Shown: positions 27,540 through 36,124 of the stretch, one piece after another
Numbering within the stretch: position 1 is the first letter of the stretch
Layout of the letters: the number at the start of each line of letters is the position of its first letter
Assembly (NCBI RefSeq): GCF_014352855.1
Contig: NZ_CP060697.1
Span: 1,818,001-1,882,000, forward strand
Length of the DNA stretch: 64,000 nt
Direction of reading: 5' to 3'
Origin: Sphingomonas sabuli
GTDB taxonomy: Bacteria > Pseudomonadota > Alphaproteobacteria > Sphingomonadales > Sphingomonadaceae
Position numbers and translations under genes: made by a program
The notes under the pieces: model-generated
Seen by the model: the letters and a program-made list of their open reading frames with translations, nothing else
Told to the model about the DNA's origin: nothing
The model's database searches: none

Positions 27540-27602
27540 CCTCGACAAGCGGCGGGCCGCTGCCTATCGCCCGGGCACCAAACAGGGAGTGTTTCTACCG
27601 TC

Positions 27603-28601
27603 ATGTCGATCGACCAGGTCACCAGCTCGTCCGTTCTCGACCGCGTTCTCGTCCTCGAGATGGTGCGGGTGACCGAAGCCGCGGCCATCGCGGCGGCGAA
27701 ATGGATCGGCCGGGGCGACAATGATTCCGCCGATGCCGCCGCCGTGGAGGCGATGCGCGCCAAGCTCAACCTGCTGCCGATCGACGGTACCGTGGTGATC
27801 GGCGAGGGCGAACGCGACGAAGCGCCGATGCTCTACATCGGCGAACGCGTCGGCTCGGCGCAGGGCGACGGCCCCGGGATCGACATCGCGCTCGATCCGC
27901 TCGAAGGCACGTCGATCACTGCAAAGGCCGGCCCCAACGCGCTCGCCGTGCTTGCGATCGCCGAACATGGCTGCCTGCTCAACGCCCCCGACGTCTACAT
28001 GGACAAGCTGGCGGTCGGGCCCGGCTATCCCGACGGCCTCATCAGCCTCGACCGGTCGCCCGCCGACAACGTTCGCGCCATCGCCGCGCACAAGGGCGTG
28101 GAAGCGAACGAGATCATCGCCTGCGTCCTCGACCGCCCGCGCCACGACGCGATCGTCGCCGAACTGCGCCAGCTTGGCTGCGGCATCAAGCTCATCCCCG
28201 ACGGCGACGTTGCCGGGGTCATCGCCACCGCCGACCCGGACACCGGCATCGACGTCTACATGGGCAGCGGCGGGGCGCCCGAAGGCGTGCTCGCGGCGGC
28301 CGCGCTGCGCTGCGTCGGCGGCCAGATCCAGGGCCGGCTGCTGTTCCGCAACGACGATGAAGTCGGCCGCGCGCGCGGCTGGGGGATCGACGATCTCGAC
28401 CGCATCTACACCACCGCCGACATGGCCCGCGGCGACTGCATCTTCGCCGCCACCGGCGTCACCGACGGCTCGCTGCTCGAAGGCGTGCACAGCCGCAAGG
28501 ATTGCGTGACCACCGAAAGCATCGTCATGCGCGCCAGCTCCGGCACGGTCCGCCGGGTGGCGGCCGAACATTACCGCCACGGCAGCCAGCGCAGCCTCTA
28601 G
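27603..28601 (+). CDS. glpX: class II fructose-1,6-bisphosphatase
   Basis: Gluconeogenic enzyme that removes the C1 phosphate of fructose 1,6-bisphosphate; some relatives also act on sedoheptulose bisphosphate. The 332-aa protein has the metal-binding loops GEGERDEAPMLYIGE and DPLEGTS, and GSGGAPEGVLAAAALRC typical of GlpX. No glycerol genes are adjacent, so the role is probably in central carbon metabolism. The ATG has a GGGAG sequence upstream. Confidence 0.95.
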   Translation: MSIDQVTSSSVLDRVLVLEMVRVTEAAAIAAAKWIGRGDNDSADAAAVEAMRAKLNLLPIDGTVVIGEGERDEAPMLYIGERVGSAQGDGPGIDIALDPLEGTSITAKAGPNALAVLAIAEHGCLLNAPDVYMDKLAVGPGYPDGLISLDRSPADNVRAIAAHKGVEANEIIACVLDRPRHDAIVAELRQLGCGIKLIPDGDVAGVIATADPDTGIDVYMGSGGAPEGVLAAAALRCVGGQIQGRLLFRNDDEVGRARGWGIDDLDRIYTTADMARGDCIFAATGVTDGSLLEGVHSRKDCVTTESIVMRASSGTVRRVAAEHYRHGSQRSL

Positions 28602-28633
28602 ATCGCGCCGCCCGGGCAGCTAAGATCGCGGCG

Positions 28634-29110
28634 GTGAACGACGACGATCCCCTGCTGCCGGTCGAACCCGGATACAGGCATGTCCTGCGGGCACGTTTCC
28701 TCGTGCAATGGGCCGTGCTGTCCATTGGCGCGATCGTGCTGGACCAGACGCTTCTGCCCGGTACCGGCTTTCACGGCCTTCCCAGCACGCTGCTCCCGCT
28801 GCTCGGCCTGCTGACTCTCGTCGTCGTTCCGCAGCGCATCTACCGCCGGCTCGGCTACCGCGTCGGCGCCAGCCTGCTGCAGGTGGTGCGCGGCTGGATG
28901 TTCCACAGCGACACGGTGGTCCCGCTGGTCCGCGTGCAACATATCGACGTGACTCAGGGGCCGATCGAAAAGCTGTTCGATGTCGCGACCCTCGTCGTCC
29001 ACACCGCCGGCACGCACAACAGCATCGTCACCCTGCCGGGCCTCGATCCCGGCCGAGCCGCCGAGATCCGCGACATCATCCGCGACCATGTCCGAACCGA
29101 TTTCGCCTGA
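28634..29110 (+). CDS. PH domain (bPH2) membrane protein, YdbS-like
   Basis: A 158-aa protein with two membrane helices at about 27-45 and 51-67 and a bacterial PH domain (YRVGASLLQVVRG onwards). VVPLVRVQHIDVTQGPIEKLF is the conserved core. The start is GTG. The gene overlaps the next, larger PH-domain gene by 23 bases. The pair corresponds to YdbS/YdbT of Bacillus, known for resistance phenotypes to some bacteriocins, but the mechanism is not settled. Confidence 0.87.
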   Translation: MNDDDPLLPVEPGYRHVLRARFLVQWAVLSIGAIVLDQTLLPGTGFHGLPSTLLPLLGLLTLVVVPQRIYRRLGYRVGASLLQVVRGWMFHSDTVVPLVRVQHIDVTQGPIEKLFDVATLVVHTAGTHNSIVTLPGLDPGRAAEIRDIIRDHVRTDFA

Positions 29111-30632
29111 CGACGCGCCGCCGGAGCGGCTTCACCCCCTGTTCCTGGCCAGCGGAATCGCCGGCAGCCTGCGCCAGCTGGCCGGCGGCTACGTCGCGCT
29201 CGGCTATCTCGCCGTGTCCGGACGGCTCGGCACCGCGCTGGTCATCGCGGCCCTGCTCGTCGTCGTCGGCCTGATCGGGACGTTTCTCTACTGGCGCCGC
29301 TTCGGCTTTCGCGTCGGAGCCGACGAAATCCGCATCGACAGCGGCATCTTCAGCCGTACCCACCGGTCGATCCCGTTCGACCGCATCCAGGACGTCGACA
29401 TCACCCAGGGCGCGATCGCGCGCCTGCTCGGCATCGCCGCGGTGCGCTTCGAAACCGGCGGCGCGTCGGGTGGCGGGCAGGATGACGGCATGCTGCGCGC
29501 GATCCCGATCGATCGGGCGGAGGCCATCCGCCGCATCGTGCGCGGCTACCGGACGCAGGACAGCGCCAGGCCGGCGGTCGAGGCGACGGCGGCCAACGAC
29601 CCGGTGTTCGCGATGGACCTGCCGCGGGTGGGCCTTGCCGGACTGTTCAATTTTTCGCTCGCCATCTTCGCCGGCCTGCTCGGGCTGACACAGACGCTGG
29701 GCGACGTGTTGGGCTTCAACCCGTTCACCGAGATCTTCTGGCGGGACGTGCTGGCGCGAAGCGGGCCGGTGGCCGGCTTCCTCGCCGCGCACCGGGCGGC
29801 GGCGGTCGCCGGCGGGGTCGTCGTCCTGCTGATCGCCGGGGCGCTGACCGGCCTCACCCGTACCGTGCTGCGCGAATTCGGCTTTCGCCTCGACCGGACT
29901 GACACCAGCCTGCGCCGCCGCCGCGGCCTGCTCACCCGGACCGACGTCAGCCTGCCCGTGCGCCGGGTGCAGGCGGCGTTGATCTCGACCGGCCCCATTC
30001 GCGACGCGTTCGGCTGGCGCGTGCTGAAACTGCAGAACCTGGCGCAGGACGAAGGCAGCGGCGACCATGTCGTCGCCCCGCTGGCCAGTGATCCGGAAGT
30101 CGCGGCGATCGTCACCGAGCTTGGCTGGCGGCCACTGCCCGACCGGCCGCGGTGGCACCGCGTTTCCCCCGCCTACATCTGGCAATTGCTGGTGGGCGTG
30201 GTTCCGCTGGCGGCGCTCGCCCTCGTGCTGCTCCTCGTCCTGACCGTCGGCCCGTTGCAGATCGACGCGGCGGCGCGGGAAGGGGTGGCACAATCCCTCC
30301 TGCCGCTGGTCGTCGCGTCGGCGCTGGTCCTGCTGTTCCTCCTCGCCGTCACGCTTTCACGCGTGCTCGGCTGGCGGCGCACCGGCTTCCTGCTCGACGG
30401 CGACAGGCTGCTCGTGCGCACCGGCTGGTGGCGGCGGCAATTGCGCATCCTGCCGCTGGCCAAGATCCAGAGCGTAGAGATCGCCGAAAGCTTTTTCGGC
30501 CGCTGGTTCGGGGTCACCACGCTGATCTTCGGCGTCGCCGGCGGCCGCGGTTTTTCCGCCCACAGCATTCCGGCCGTCCCCCGCCTGCAGGCATTCCACT
30601 TGCGGTCGAGCCTGCTAGATTCGCCGGCATGA
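29088..30632 (+). CDS. PH domain membrane protein with repeated bPH2 domains, YdbT-like
   Basis: A 514-aa protein with at least two or three bPH2 domains, each after a pair of membrane helices. The core is repeated as FDRIQDVDITQGAIARLLG, then VRRVQAALISTGPIRDAFG and LAKIQSVEIAESFFGRWFG, showing three copies of the same fold. It starts inside the end of the smaller PH gene and its stop overlaps the recJ start (ATGA), so the three genes are coupled. Function unknown. Confidence 0.87.
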   Translation: MSEPISPDDAPPERLHPLFLASGIAGSLRQLAGGYVALGYLAVSGRLGTALVIAALLVVVGLIGTFLYWRRFGFRVGADEIRIDSGIFSRTHRSIPFDRIQDVDITQGAIARLLGIAAVRFETGGASGGGQDDGMLRAIPIDRAEAIRRIVRGYRTQDSARPAVEATAANDPVFAMDLPRVGLAGLFNFSLAIFAGLLGLTQTLGDVLGFNPFTEIFWRDVLARSGPVAGFLAAHRAAAVAGGVVVLLIAGALTGLTRTVLREFGFRLDRTDTSLRRRRGLLTRTDVSLPVRRVQAALISTGPIRDAFGWRVLKLQNLAQDEGSGDHVVAPLASDPEVAAIVTELGWRPLPDRPRWHRVSPAYIWQLLVGVVPLAALALVLLLVLTVGPLQIDAAAREGVAQSLLPLVVASALVLLFLLAVTLSRVLGWRRTGFLLDGDRLLVRTGWWRRQLRILPLAKIQSVEIAESFFGRWFGVTTLIFGVAGGRGFSAHSIPAVPRLQAFHLRSSLLDSPA

Positions 30633-32374
30633 ACTTTGCCGCCAATGTCGAACGGTCGGTCACCGGCCAGCCGTGGAAATGGCGCGGGTCCGGCGGCGGG
30701 GACCTAGAATCCCTCGTCGACGGGCTGCTCCTCGGCCGCGGCGTCGACCGCGACGACCTGCCGCGCAACCGCGACCCGCGGATCCGCGATTTCCTGCCCG
30801 ACCCGTCGGCCTTCCGCGACATGGACAAGGCCGCCCGGCGCCTGGCCGACGCGGTCCAGTCGCGCGAAACCGTCGCCATCTTCGGCGACTACGACGTCGA
30901 CGGCGCGACCAGCGCGGCGGTGCTCACCCTGCTGCTTCGACGGCTGGGCAGCGACCCGATGGTCTACATCCCCGACCGGCTGATGGAAGGGTACGGCCCG
31001 TCGGGCGCGGCGCTGGTTGACCTCAAGCAACGCGGCGCCAGCCTGGCCGTCACCGTCGATTGCGGCGCGCAGGCGTTCGATGCGGTGGACGAAGCCAACG
31101 CCGCCGGGCTCGAAGTGATCGTCGTCGACCATCACCAATGCGCCACCGCGCTTCCCGCCGCCTTTGCCCTCGTCAATCCGAACCGGCTGGACGAAGGCGA
31201 ACTGGGCGCCGCGCACGGCCACCTTGCCGCCGTCGGCATGGCCTTCGTCCTCGGCGTCGCCTTGCTGCGCGAATTGCGCGGTCGCGGCTATTTCAAGGAT
31301 CGCGACGAACCCGGGATCCTCGACCTGCTCGACCTCGTCGCGCTCGGCACCGTCGCCGACGTCGCCAAGCTGCGCGGCCTCAACCGCGCCTTCGTCACGC
31401 AGGGCCTCAAGGTGATGGACGGCGGGCAGAATATCGGCCTCGCCGCGCTTGCGCAGGCGGCGCGGCTGGTCAAGGCGCCGTCGTGCCGCGACCTCGGCTT
31501 CGCGCTCGGCCCGCGCATCAATGCCGGCGGCCGGGTCGGCAAGTCCGACCTTGGCGTGCGGCTCCTGACCTCGACCGACGCCGAAGAGGCACGAACCATC
31601 GCCGCCGAGCTCGACCGGCTCAACGAAGAACGGCGCGCGATCGAAATGAGCGTTTGCGAACAGGCCGAGGCGCAGGCCGCGGCCCAGTCCGACGCCCCGG
31701 TGCTGACGGTGATGAACCGGGGTTGGCACCAGGGCGTGATCGGCATCGTCGCCGGCCGCCTGAAGGAACGCTTCGGCCGCCCCGCGATCGTCATTTCGGA
31801 AGGCGACGACGGCATCGGCAAGGGTTCGGGCCGGTCGATCTCCGGAGTCGATCTCGGCGCGGCGGTGCTTGCGGCCAAGGATAACGGCCTGCTGATTGCC
31901 GGCGGCGGCCATGCGATGGCGGCGGGGCTGACCTTGCCCAGCGGCGGGCTCGACGCCTTTCGCGCCTTCCTCAACGACCGGCTGGCGGACGATATCGAAC
32001 GGGCGCGCGACGGCCGCGCCCTGCTGATCGACGCGCTGCTCGCTCCCGGCGGGGTCGCCGGCGACCTGTGCGATTCGCTCGACGTCGCCGGCCCCTATGG
32101 CGCGGGTTGGCCAAGCCCGAAGATCGTCGCCGGTCCGGCGCGATTGCTCCGCACCGGGGTCGTCGGCGAAAACCACGTGCGCGGCATCGCCTGCGGCGAC
32201 GACGGCAAAAGTTTCAAGTGGATCGCCTTTCGCAGCGCCGAAACCGCGCTTGGCCAGGCGCTGCTCAATTCGCCCGGCGACCGCCGCTGGTGGCTGGCCG
32301 GAAGCATCCGCCGCGACGAATGGAATGGCGGCAATGCGGCAGAGATGCACCTCGAAGATGCCGCGGTCGCTTGA
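30629..32374 (+). CDS. recJ: single-stranded-DNA-specific 5'-3' exonuclease
   Basis: Degrades single-stranded DNA in recombination and mismatch repair. The 581-aa protein carries DHH-family motifs: GDYDVDG at residues 86-92 and VVDHHQC with Asp167-His168-His169. GRINAGGRVGKSDLG motif region and the DHHA1 part (GGGHAMAAGLTL) follow. Length is normal. The ATG overlaps the stop of the PH-domain gene. tRNA-Glu follows after about 40 bases. Confidence 0.95.
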   Translation: MNFAANVERSVTGQPWKWRGSGGGDLESLVDGLLLGRGVDRDDLPRNRDPRIRDFLPDPSAFRDMDKAARRLADAVQSRETVAIFGDYDVDGATSAAVLTLLLRRLGSDPMVYIPDRLMEGYGPSGAALVDLKQRGASLAVTVDCGAQAFDAVDEANAAGLEVIVVDHHQCATALPAAFALVNPNRLDEGELGAAHGHLAAVGMAFVLGVALLRELRGRGYFKDRDEPGILDLLDLVALGTVADVAKLRGLNRAFVTQGLKVMDGGQNIGLAALAQAARLVKAPSCRDLGFALGPRINAGGRVGKSDLGVRLLTSTDAEEARTIAAELDRLNEERRAIEMSVCEQAEAQAAAQSDAPVLTVMNRGWHQGVIGIVAGRLKERFGRPAIVISEGDDGIGKGSGRSISGVDLGAAVLAAKDNGLLIAGGGHAMAAGLTLPSGGLDAFRAFLNDRLADDIERARDGRALLIDALLAPGGVAGDLCDSLDVAGPYGAGWPSPKIVAGPARLLRTGVVGENHVRGIACGDDGKSFKWIAFRSAETALGQALLNSPGDRRWWLAGSIRRDEWNGGNAAEMHLEDAAVA

Positions 32375-32413
32375 CCGGCGCGATACGCTCGCCTAACTCG
32401 CCCCCGCTTTTCC

Positions 32414-32488
32414 GGCCCCTTCGTCTAGCGGTTAGGACGCGGCCCTTTCACGGCTGAAACACGGGTTCGATTCCCGTAGGGGTCACCA
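32414..32488 (+). tRNA. tRNA-Glu (anticodon UUC)
   Basis: A 75-nt cloverleaf with encoded CCA. The acceptor stem GGCCCCT pairs with AGGGGTC. The anticodon arm CGGCC-CTTTCAC-GGCTG places TTC in the centre of a 7-nt loop. The T arm has GGTTCGATTCC. No integrase or repeated tRNA end lies nearby, so there is no sign that it served as an attachment site in this window. Confidence 0.97.
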
Positions 32489-32491
32489 ATT

Positions 32492-32516
32492 CTCGACCTG
32501 CCGAGGGCAGGTCGAG
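32492..32516 (+). terminator. perfect 11-bp hairpin after tRNA-Glu
   Basis: CTCGACCTGCC and GGCAGGTCGAG form a perfect stem with loop GAG, starting 4 bases past the CCA of tRNA-Glu. There is no T run directly after it on either strand, so it may act as a processing or rho-assisted stop rather than a classical terminator. It also lies just past the 3' end of the convergent ClpP-like gene. Confidence 0.55.
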
Positions 32517-32541
32517 CAGATTGATGGCATTTTCGGACTTC

Positions 32542-33147
32542 CTACTTCGCCGGAATGTCCTTCGGATCGCGGATCACCTGCGCGACCATCCCGTAATCGA
32601 TCGCTTCCTCGGTGCTCATCCAATGGTTGCGGTGGATGTCCTTGTTGATGCGCTCGACCGGCTGTCCGGTTTCCTCGGCGATGACCTTTACCAGCCGCTC
32701 GCGCATGCGCAGGATTTCCTTGGCCTCGATCTCGATGTCCGCCGCCATGCCGCGCACGCCGCCGGCCGGCTGGTGCAGCATGAACCGCGTGTTGGGCAGG
32801 CAGAACCGGCGGGCCTTCTCGGCGGCCAGGTAGATGTGGGCGCCGGCACTGGCGACCCAGCCGGTGCCGATCATGTTGATCTGCACGTCGTTGCGCACGA
32901 ACCGCACCATGTCGTGGATGGTGTCGCCCGATTCGACGTGGCCGCCGGGCGAATTGATATAGATGTCGATCGGCGCGCTGGAGTCGCGGTCGGCGAGCAG
33001 CAGCAGCCGCGCGCAAATGTCGCGGGCCAGCCGGTCGTGCACTTCGCCGAAGATCAGAACCTTGCGGGTGCGCAGCAGCTCCGCCTCGATCTTTCCGGCG
33101 AAATCGCTGGGGTTCACCTGCGAGTCTTCGGGCATGTCGTCTTGCAT
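32542..33147 (-). CDS. ClpP-like serine protease
   Basis: A 201-aa homologue of the ClpP proteolytic subunit. The catalytic set is present: Ser100 in GWVASAGAHIYLAA, His125 in MLHQPAGG and probably Asp170 in NKDIHRN. INSPGGHVESGDTIHDMVR supplies the head-domain strand. It differs from housekeeping ClpP in the N-terminal loop and in the sequence around the serine. No clpX or clpA is adjacent. It is likely a second ClpP with a special partner. ATG with AGGAG at 6 bases. Confidence 0.85.
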   Translation of the reverse strand: MQDDMPEDSQVNPSDFAGKIEAELLRTRKVLIFGEVHDRLARDICARLLLLADRDSSAPIDIYINSPGGHVESGDTIHDMVRFVRNDVQINMIGTGWVASAGAHIYLAAEKARRFCLPNTRFMLHQPAGGVRGMAADIEIEAKEILRMRERLVKVIAEETGQPVERINKDIHRNHWMSTEEAIDYGMVAQVIRDPKDIPAK

Positions 33148-33227
33148 GGGATCTCCTGGGTTCGCCCCCTGCCTAACACGGGACCGCGGCGCCTCAAGCG
33201 CCGCCCGGCTGAAATGGGATGCGGTCC

Positions 33228-34487
33228 CTACAACCGCAACCAGGCGACGGCGATGCTGCCGGCCAGGACCAGGGTACTGGCCAGCAGGGCCAGCGCCGCG
33301 CTCCACCCGTTGCGGCGCGCATAGGCCAGCGTGACGCCGATCTTCACCGCCATGTTGGCGATGATCGTGCCGCCGATGGCGATGGCCGCCAGTTCCGCCC
33401 CGATCAGGTCGGGGGGTAGGCCGCCGGCGGTGACGATCGACGCATCGACGTCCATCGACCCCATCAGGAACAACAGGATCGCGATCCCCTGTTCGCCGAA
33501 CTGGCCTTGCGCCCAGCGCGCGGCGACGGCGGCGATGGCGATGAACACGACGAAGCCCAACGCCGGAACCAGGGCGATCGGGTTGCCGGGCGGGGCGGGC
33601 GCATCGCTCGGCTCGGCCTGACGGTACAGCCACCATCCGGCGACCCAGGCGACGATCAGCGCGGGGGCCAGCAGGATGACGAACGGCAACAGGATGCGGT
33701 TGGCAAGGATCGCGACCAGCACGATGACCCGCAGGTACATGACCGCGCTGGCCAGCGCGATTCCGGCCGGCTCCGCGCCGCCGCCCTTGGTCTGGCCAAG
33801 CCGCTGGGCCAGCGACTGGGTGACGGCGGTCGAACTGTACGCGCCGCCGATCAACGCGGTGGCGATGGTCCCGTGGCGCGCGCCGAACAGCCGGTTGGCG
33901 ACATAGCCGGCAAAGGAAAAACCCGTGACGATGATCACCACCCACCATAATTTGGTCGGGTTCCACGCGCCGTACGGCCCCATCTCCTCGTTGGGCAGGA
34001 ACGGCAGGACGGCCAGCGCGATGATGCCGTACCGGGCGATGGCGTGGATATCGCGTTCTTCCAGCCGGTCGACGAACTGGTGGATTTCGTCCTTCAGCGC
34101 CAGGATGAAGACCAGTATCGCCGCCGCCGCCCCGGCCAGCCCGACGTTGCCCAATCCGGCCAGGAAAGCGGCGACCACGGTGACCGCAGCGGCCACCGGG
34201 CTGGTCGCGTCGCCGCCGCTGGTCAGTCGCGGGGCATAGGCAATGGCAAGATAGCCGAGCATCGCCAGAAGGATGACCGCGGCGGCGATCGGCTGCGTTT
34301 CGGCGACGACGCCGGCAAGCCCCGCGCCAAGGCCGAGCAGCGAAAAGGTGCGCACTCCGGCGACCCGCTTGCCCTCTTTCTGGCGGCGTAGCTTGAAGCC
34401 GCGTTCCAGCCCGACGAGCAGGCCGATGGCCAGCCCCGTCGCGGCGCCCAGCCCCTGCTGGGCCCAGGGTTCCAGCCCCTCGATCAA
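33228..34487 (-). CDS. MgtC/SapB - DUF4010 membrane protein
   Basis: A 419-aa inner-membrane protein with an N-terminal MgtC/SapB-like part (GLAIGLLVGLERG, VRTFSLLGLGAGL) and a C-terminal DUF4010 part (GGAYSSTAVTQSLAQRLGQ). About twelve helices. MgtC itself lowers F1Fo-ATPase activity and supports growth at low magnesium, but these longer relatives are not characterised. It is separated from the formaldehyde genes by 7 bases and may be co-transcribed. Confidence 0.87.
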   Translation of the reverse strand: MIEGLEPWAQQGLGAATGLAIGLLVGLERGFKLRRQKEGKRVAGVRTFSLLGLGAGLAGVVAETQPIAAAVILLAMLGYLAIAYAPRLTSGGDATSPVAAAVTVVAAFLAGLGNVGLAGAAAAILVFILALKDEIHQFVDRLEERDIHAIARYGIIALAVLPFLPNEEMGPYGAWNPTKLWWVVIIVTGFSFAGYVANRLFGARHGTIATALIGGAYSSTAVTQSLAQRLGQTKGGGAEPAGIALASAVMYLRVIVLVAILANRILLPFVILLAPALIVAWVAGWWLYRQAEPSDAPAPPGNPIALVPALGFVVFIAIAAVAARWAQGQFGEQGIAILLFLMGSMDVDASIVTAGGLPPDLIGAELAAIAIGGTIIANMAVKIGVTLAYARRNGWSAALALLASTLVLAGSIAVAWLRL

Positions 34488-34494
34488 GCGGCGC

Positions 34495-35331
34495 TCACCG
34501 GGCCAGTCTCTCGGCGTGCCAGCGCAGATGGTCGGCCATGAACGTGGAAATGAAATAATAGCTGTGGTCGTACCCCGGCTGCCGGCGCAGCGTCAGCGCG
34601 ATGCCGGCCTCCGCGCACGCACGCTCCAGCAATTCGGGCTTGAGCTCGGTGTCGAGGAAATCGTCCGCGGTGCCGACGTCGACCAGCAGTTCGCCGACGC
34701 GCGCGCCGTCCTCGATCAGAGCCACGGCGTCATGCCGGCGCCAGGCCGCGCGGTCGCCGCCCAGATATCCGCCCAGCGCCTTCTCGCCCCACGGCACCTG
34801 CCCCGGCGCGACGATCGGGGCAAAGGCGGACACGCTCCTGAAGCGGTTAGGATGGCGCAGCGCGACGGTCAGCGCCCCGTGGCCGCCCATCGAATGGCCG
34901 GTGATCGCCTGCCGCTCCATGTCCGCCGGATATTCCGCCGCGACCAGCGCCGGCAGCTCTTCGGTGACGTACGTCCACATGCGGAAATGCTCGGCCCACG
35001 GCGCTTCCGTGGCATCGACGTAAAAGCCCGCGCCCTGCCCGAAATCATACGCCTCGTCGTTGGGCACGCCGTCCCCGCGCGGGCTGGTGTCGGGGGCAAC
35101 AAGGATCAGCCCGTGCTCGGCGCAGGCGGCGCGATATTCGCCCTTTTCGGTCACGTTGGCGTGGGTGCAGGTCAGCCCGGACAGATACCAGACGACCGGC
35201 AGCTTGCCGCCGCCCTCGGCCTGCGGCGGCAGGAAGATCGCGAAGCGCATCGGCGTGCCGGTCGCGCTCGACTGATGCTCGACGACCAGCTGGCGCCCGC
35301 CATGGGCCCGGTTCTCGGCAACGACCTTCAC
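34495..35331 (-). CDS. fghA: S-formylglutathione hydrolase
   Basis: Hydrolyses S-formylglutathione to formate and glutathione, the second step of glutathione-dependent formaldehyde oxidation. The 278-aa alpha/beta hydrolase has the nucleophile Ser147 in GHSMGG, SGLTCTHAN near the oxyanion hole, an aspartate in GTADDFLDT and a histidine in GYDHSYYF. The start is GTG and overlaps the stop of the VOC gene (GTGA). The dehydrogenase of step one lies two genes upstream in the same operon. Confidence 0.95.
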   Translation of the reverse strand: MKVVAENRAHGGRQLVVEHQSSATGTPMRFAIFLPPQAEGGGKLPVVWYLSGLTCTHANVTEKGEYRAACAEHGLILVAPDTSPRGDGVPNDEAYDFGQGAGFYVDATEAPWAEHFRMWTYVTEELPALVAAEYPADMERQAITGHSMGGHGALTVALRHPNRFRSVSAFAPIVAPGQVPWGEKALGGYLGGDRAAWRRHDAVALIEDGARVGELLVDVGTADDFLDTELKPELLERACAEAGIALTLRRQPGYDHSYYFISTFMADHLRWHAERLAR

Positions 35332-35699
35332 TGCTGCGGCCGATGCAGCCCGCACAATTTGTTGCCGTCGGGATCGCGCAGATAGGCCAGGTACAATTTG
35401 CCGAACGCATTCTCGCGATAGCCCGGCGGGTCCTCGCACGGCGTGCCGCCGGCCTCGACCCCGCGCTTGTGCCAGGCGTCGACTTCCTCCGGCGTGTCGA
35501 ACCCGAAACCGATGGTCCCGCCGTTGGCATGGGTCGCCGGCTGGCCGTCGATCGGGCTGGTCAGCATGAACACCGACCCCTTGCGGCCCCAGCTTGCCCG
35601 GCCCTTGTCGTCGGTACGGCCTTCCTTGCCGAACAGGGCGTCGTAGAATTTCTTGGCCTTGGGCAGGTCGTTCGATCCGACCATCACGTGCGAATACAT
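35328..35699 (-). CDS. VOC family protein (glyoxalase/dioxygenase fold), copy 1
   Basis: A 123-aa protein with two beta-alpha-beta-beta-beta modules of the vicinal-oxygen-chelate fold. It begins MYSHVMVGSNDLPKAKKFYD and ends with YLRDPDGNKLCGLHRP. Metal-ligand candidates are His4 and a glutamate or histidine in the second module. It lies between fghA and a second VOC gene and could detoxify aldehyde or glutathione adducts, but the substrate is unknown. Confidence 0.87.
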   Translation of the reverse strand: MYSHVMVGSNDLPKAKKFYDALFGKEGRTDDKGRASWGRKGSVFMLTSPIDGQPATHANGGTIGFGFDTPEEVDAWHKRGVEAGGTPCEDPPGYRENAFGKLYLAYLRDPDGNKLCGLHRPQQ

Positions 35700-35715
35700 G
35701 GGGTTGCTCCTTGGG

Positions 35716-36111
35716 TCATGCGGGGCGGTGGATGGCGCACAGCTTGTTGCCGTCGGGATCGCGGACATAGGCAAGGTGCATCTTGCCCAGGTTGAATTGG
35801 CGCTCGCCGGGCGGGCTCTCGATCGAAGTCCCGCCATGTTCGACCGCGACGTCATGGAAACGCAGCACTTGCTCGGGCGAATTGCATTTGAACCCGATCG
35901 TGGCCCCGTTGGACACGGTCGCCGGCGCGTCGTTGATCGGCCGGGTGATCGCTAGGACGTTGCCGTTGTGGCGATAGAAAAGCCGCTCGTGCCCGCTTGG
36001 CGCGGCGTCGCGAAACGGCTCGCCGGCAAAGCCCAAAGTGCCCAACACCGCGTCGTAGAAGCGCTTGGAAGCGTCGAGGTCGTTACTGCCCAGGACGATG
36101 TGATTGAACAT
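35716..36111 (-). CDS. VOC family protein, copy 2
   Basis: A 131-aa paralogue of its neighbour. It starts MFNHIVLGSNDLDASKRFYD and ends YVRDPDGNKLCAIHRP. The two copies share their ends and differ in the middle, suggesting an old tandem duplication. It begins 13 bases after the class III dehydrogenase gene and is thus within the formaldehyde operon. Confidence 0.87.
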   Translation of the reverse strand: MFNHIVLGSNDLDASKRFYDAVLGTLGFAGEPFRDAAPSGHERLFYRHNGNVLAITRPINDAPATVSNGATIGFKCNSPEQVLRFHDVAVEHGGTSIESPPGERQFNLGKMHLAYVRDPDGNKLCAIHRPA

Positions 36112-36124
36112 CGCGAACCCCTCC

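Noticed and set aside
32414..32541. tRNA-Glu as an integration site for a mobile element
   Set aside because: No integrase, no second copy of the tRNA 3' end and no change of gene type on either side.
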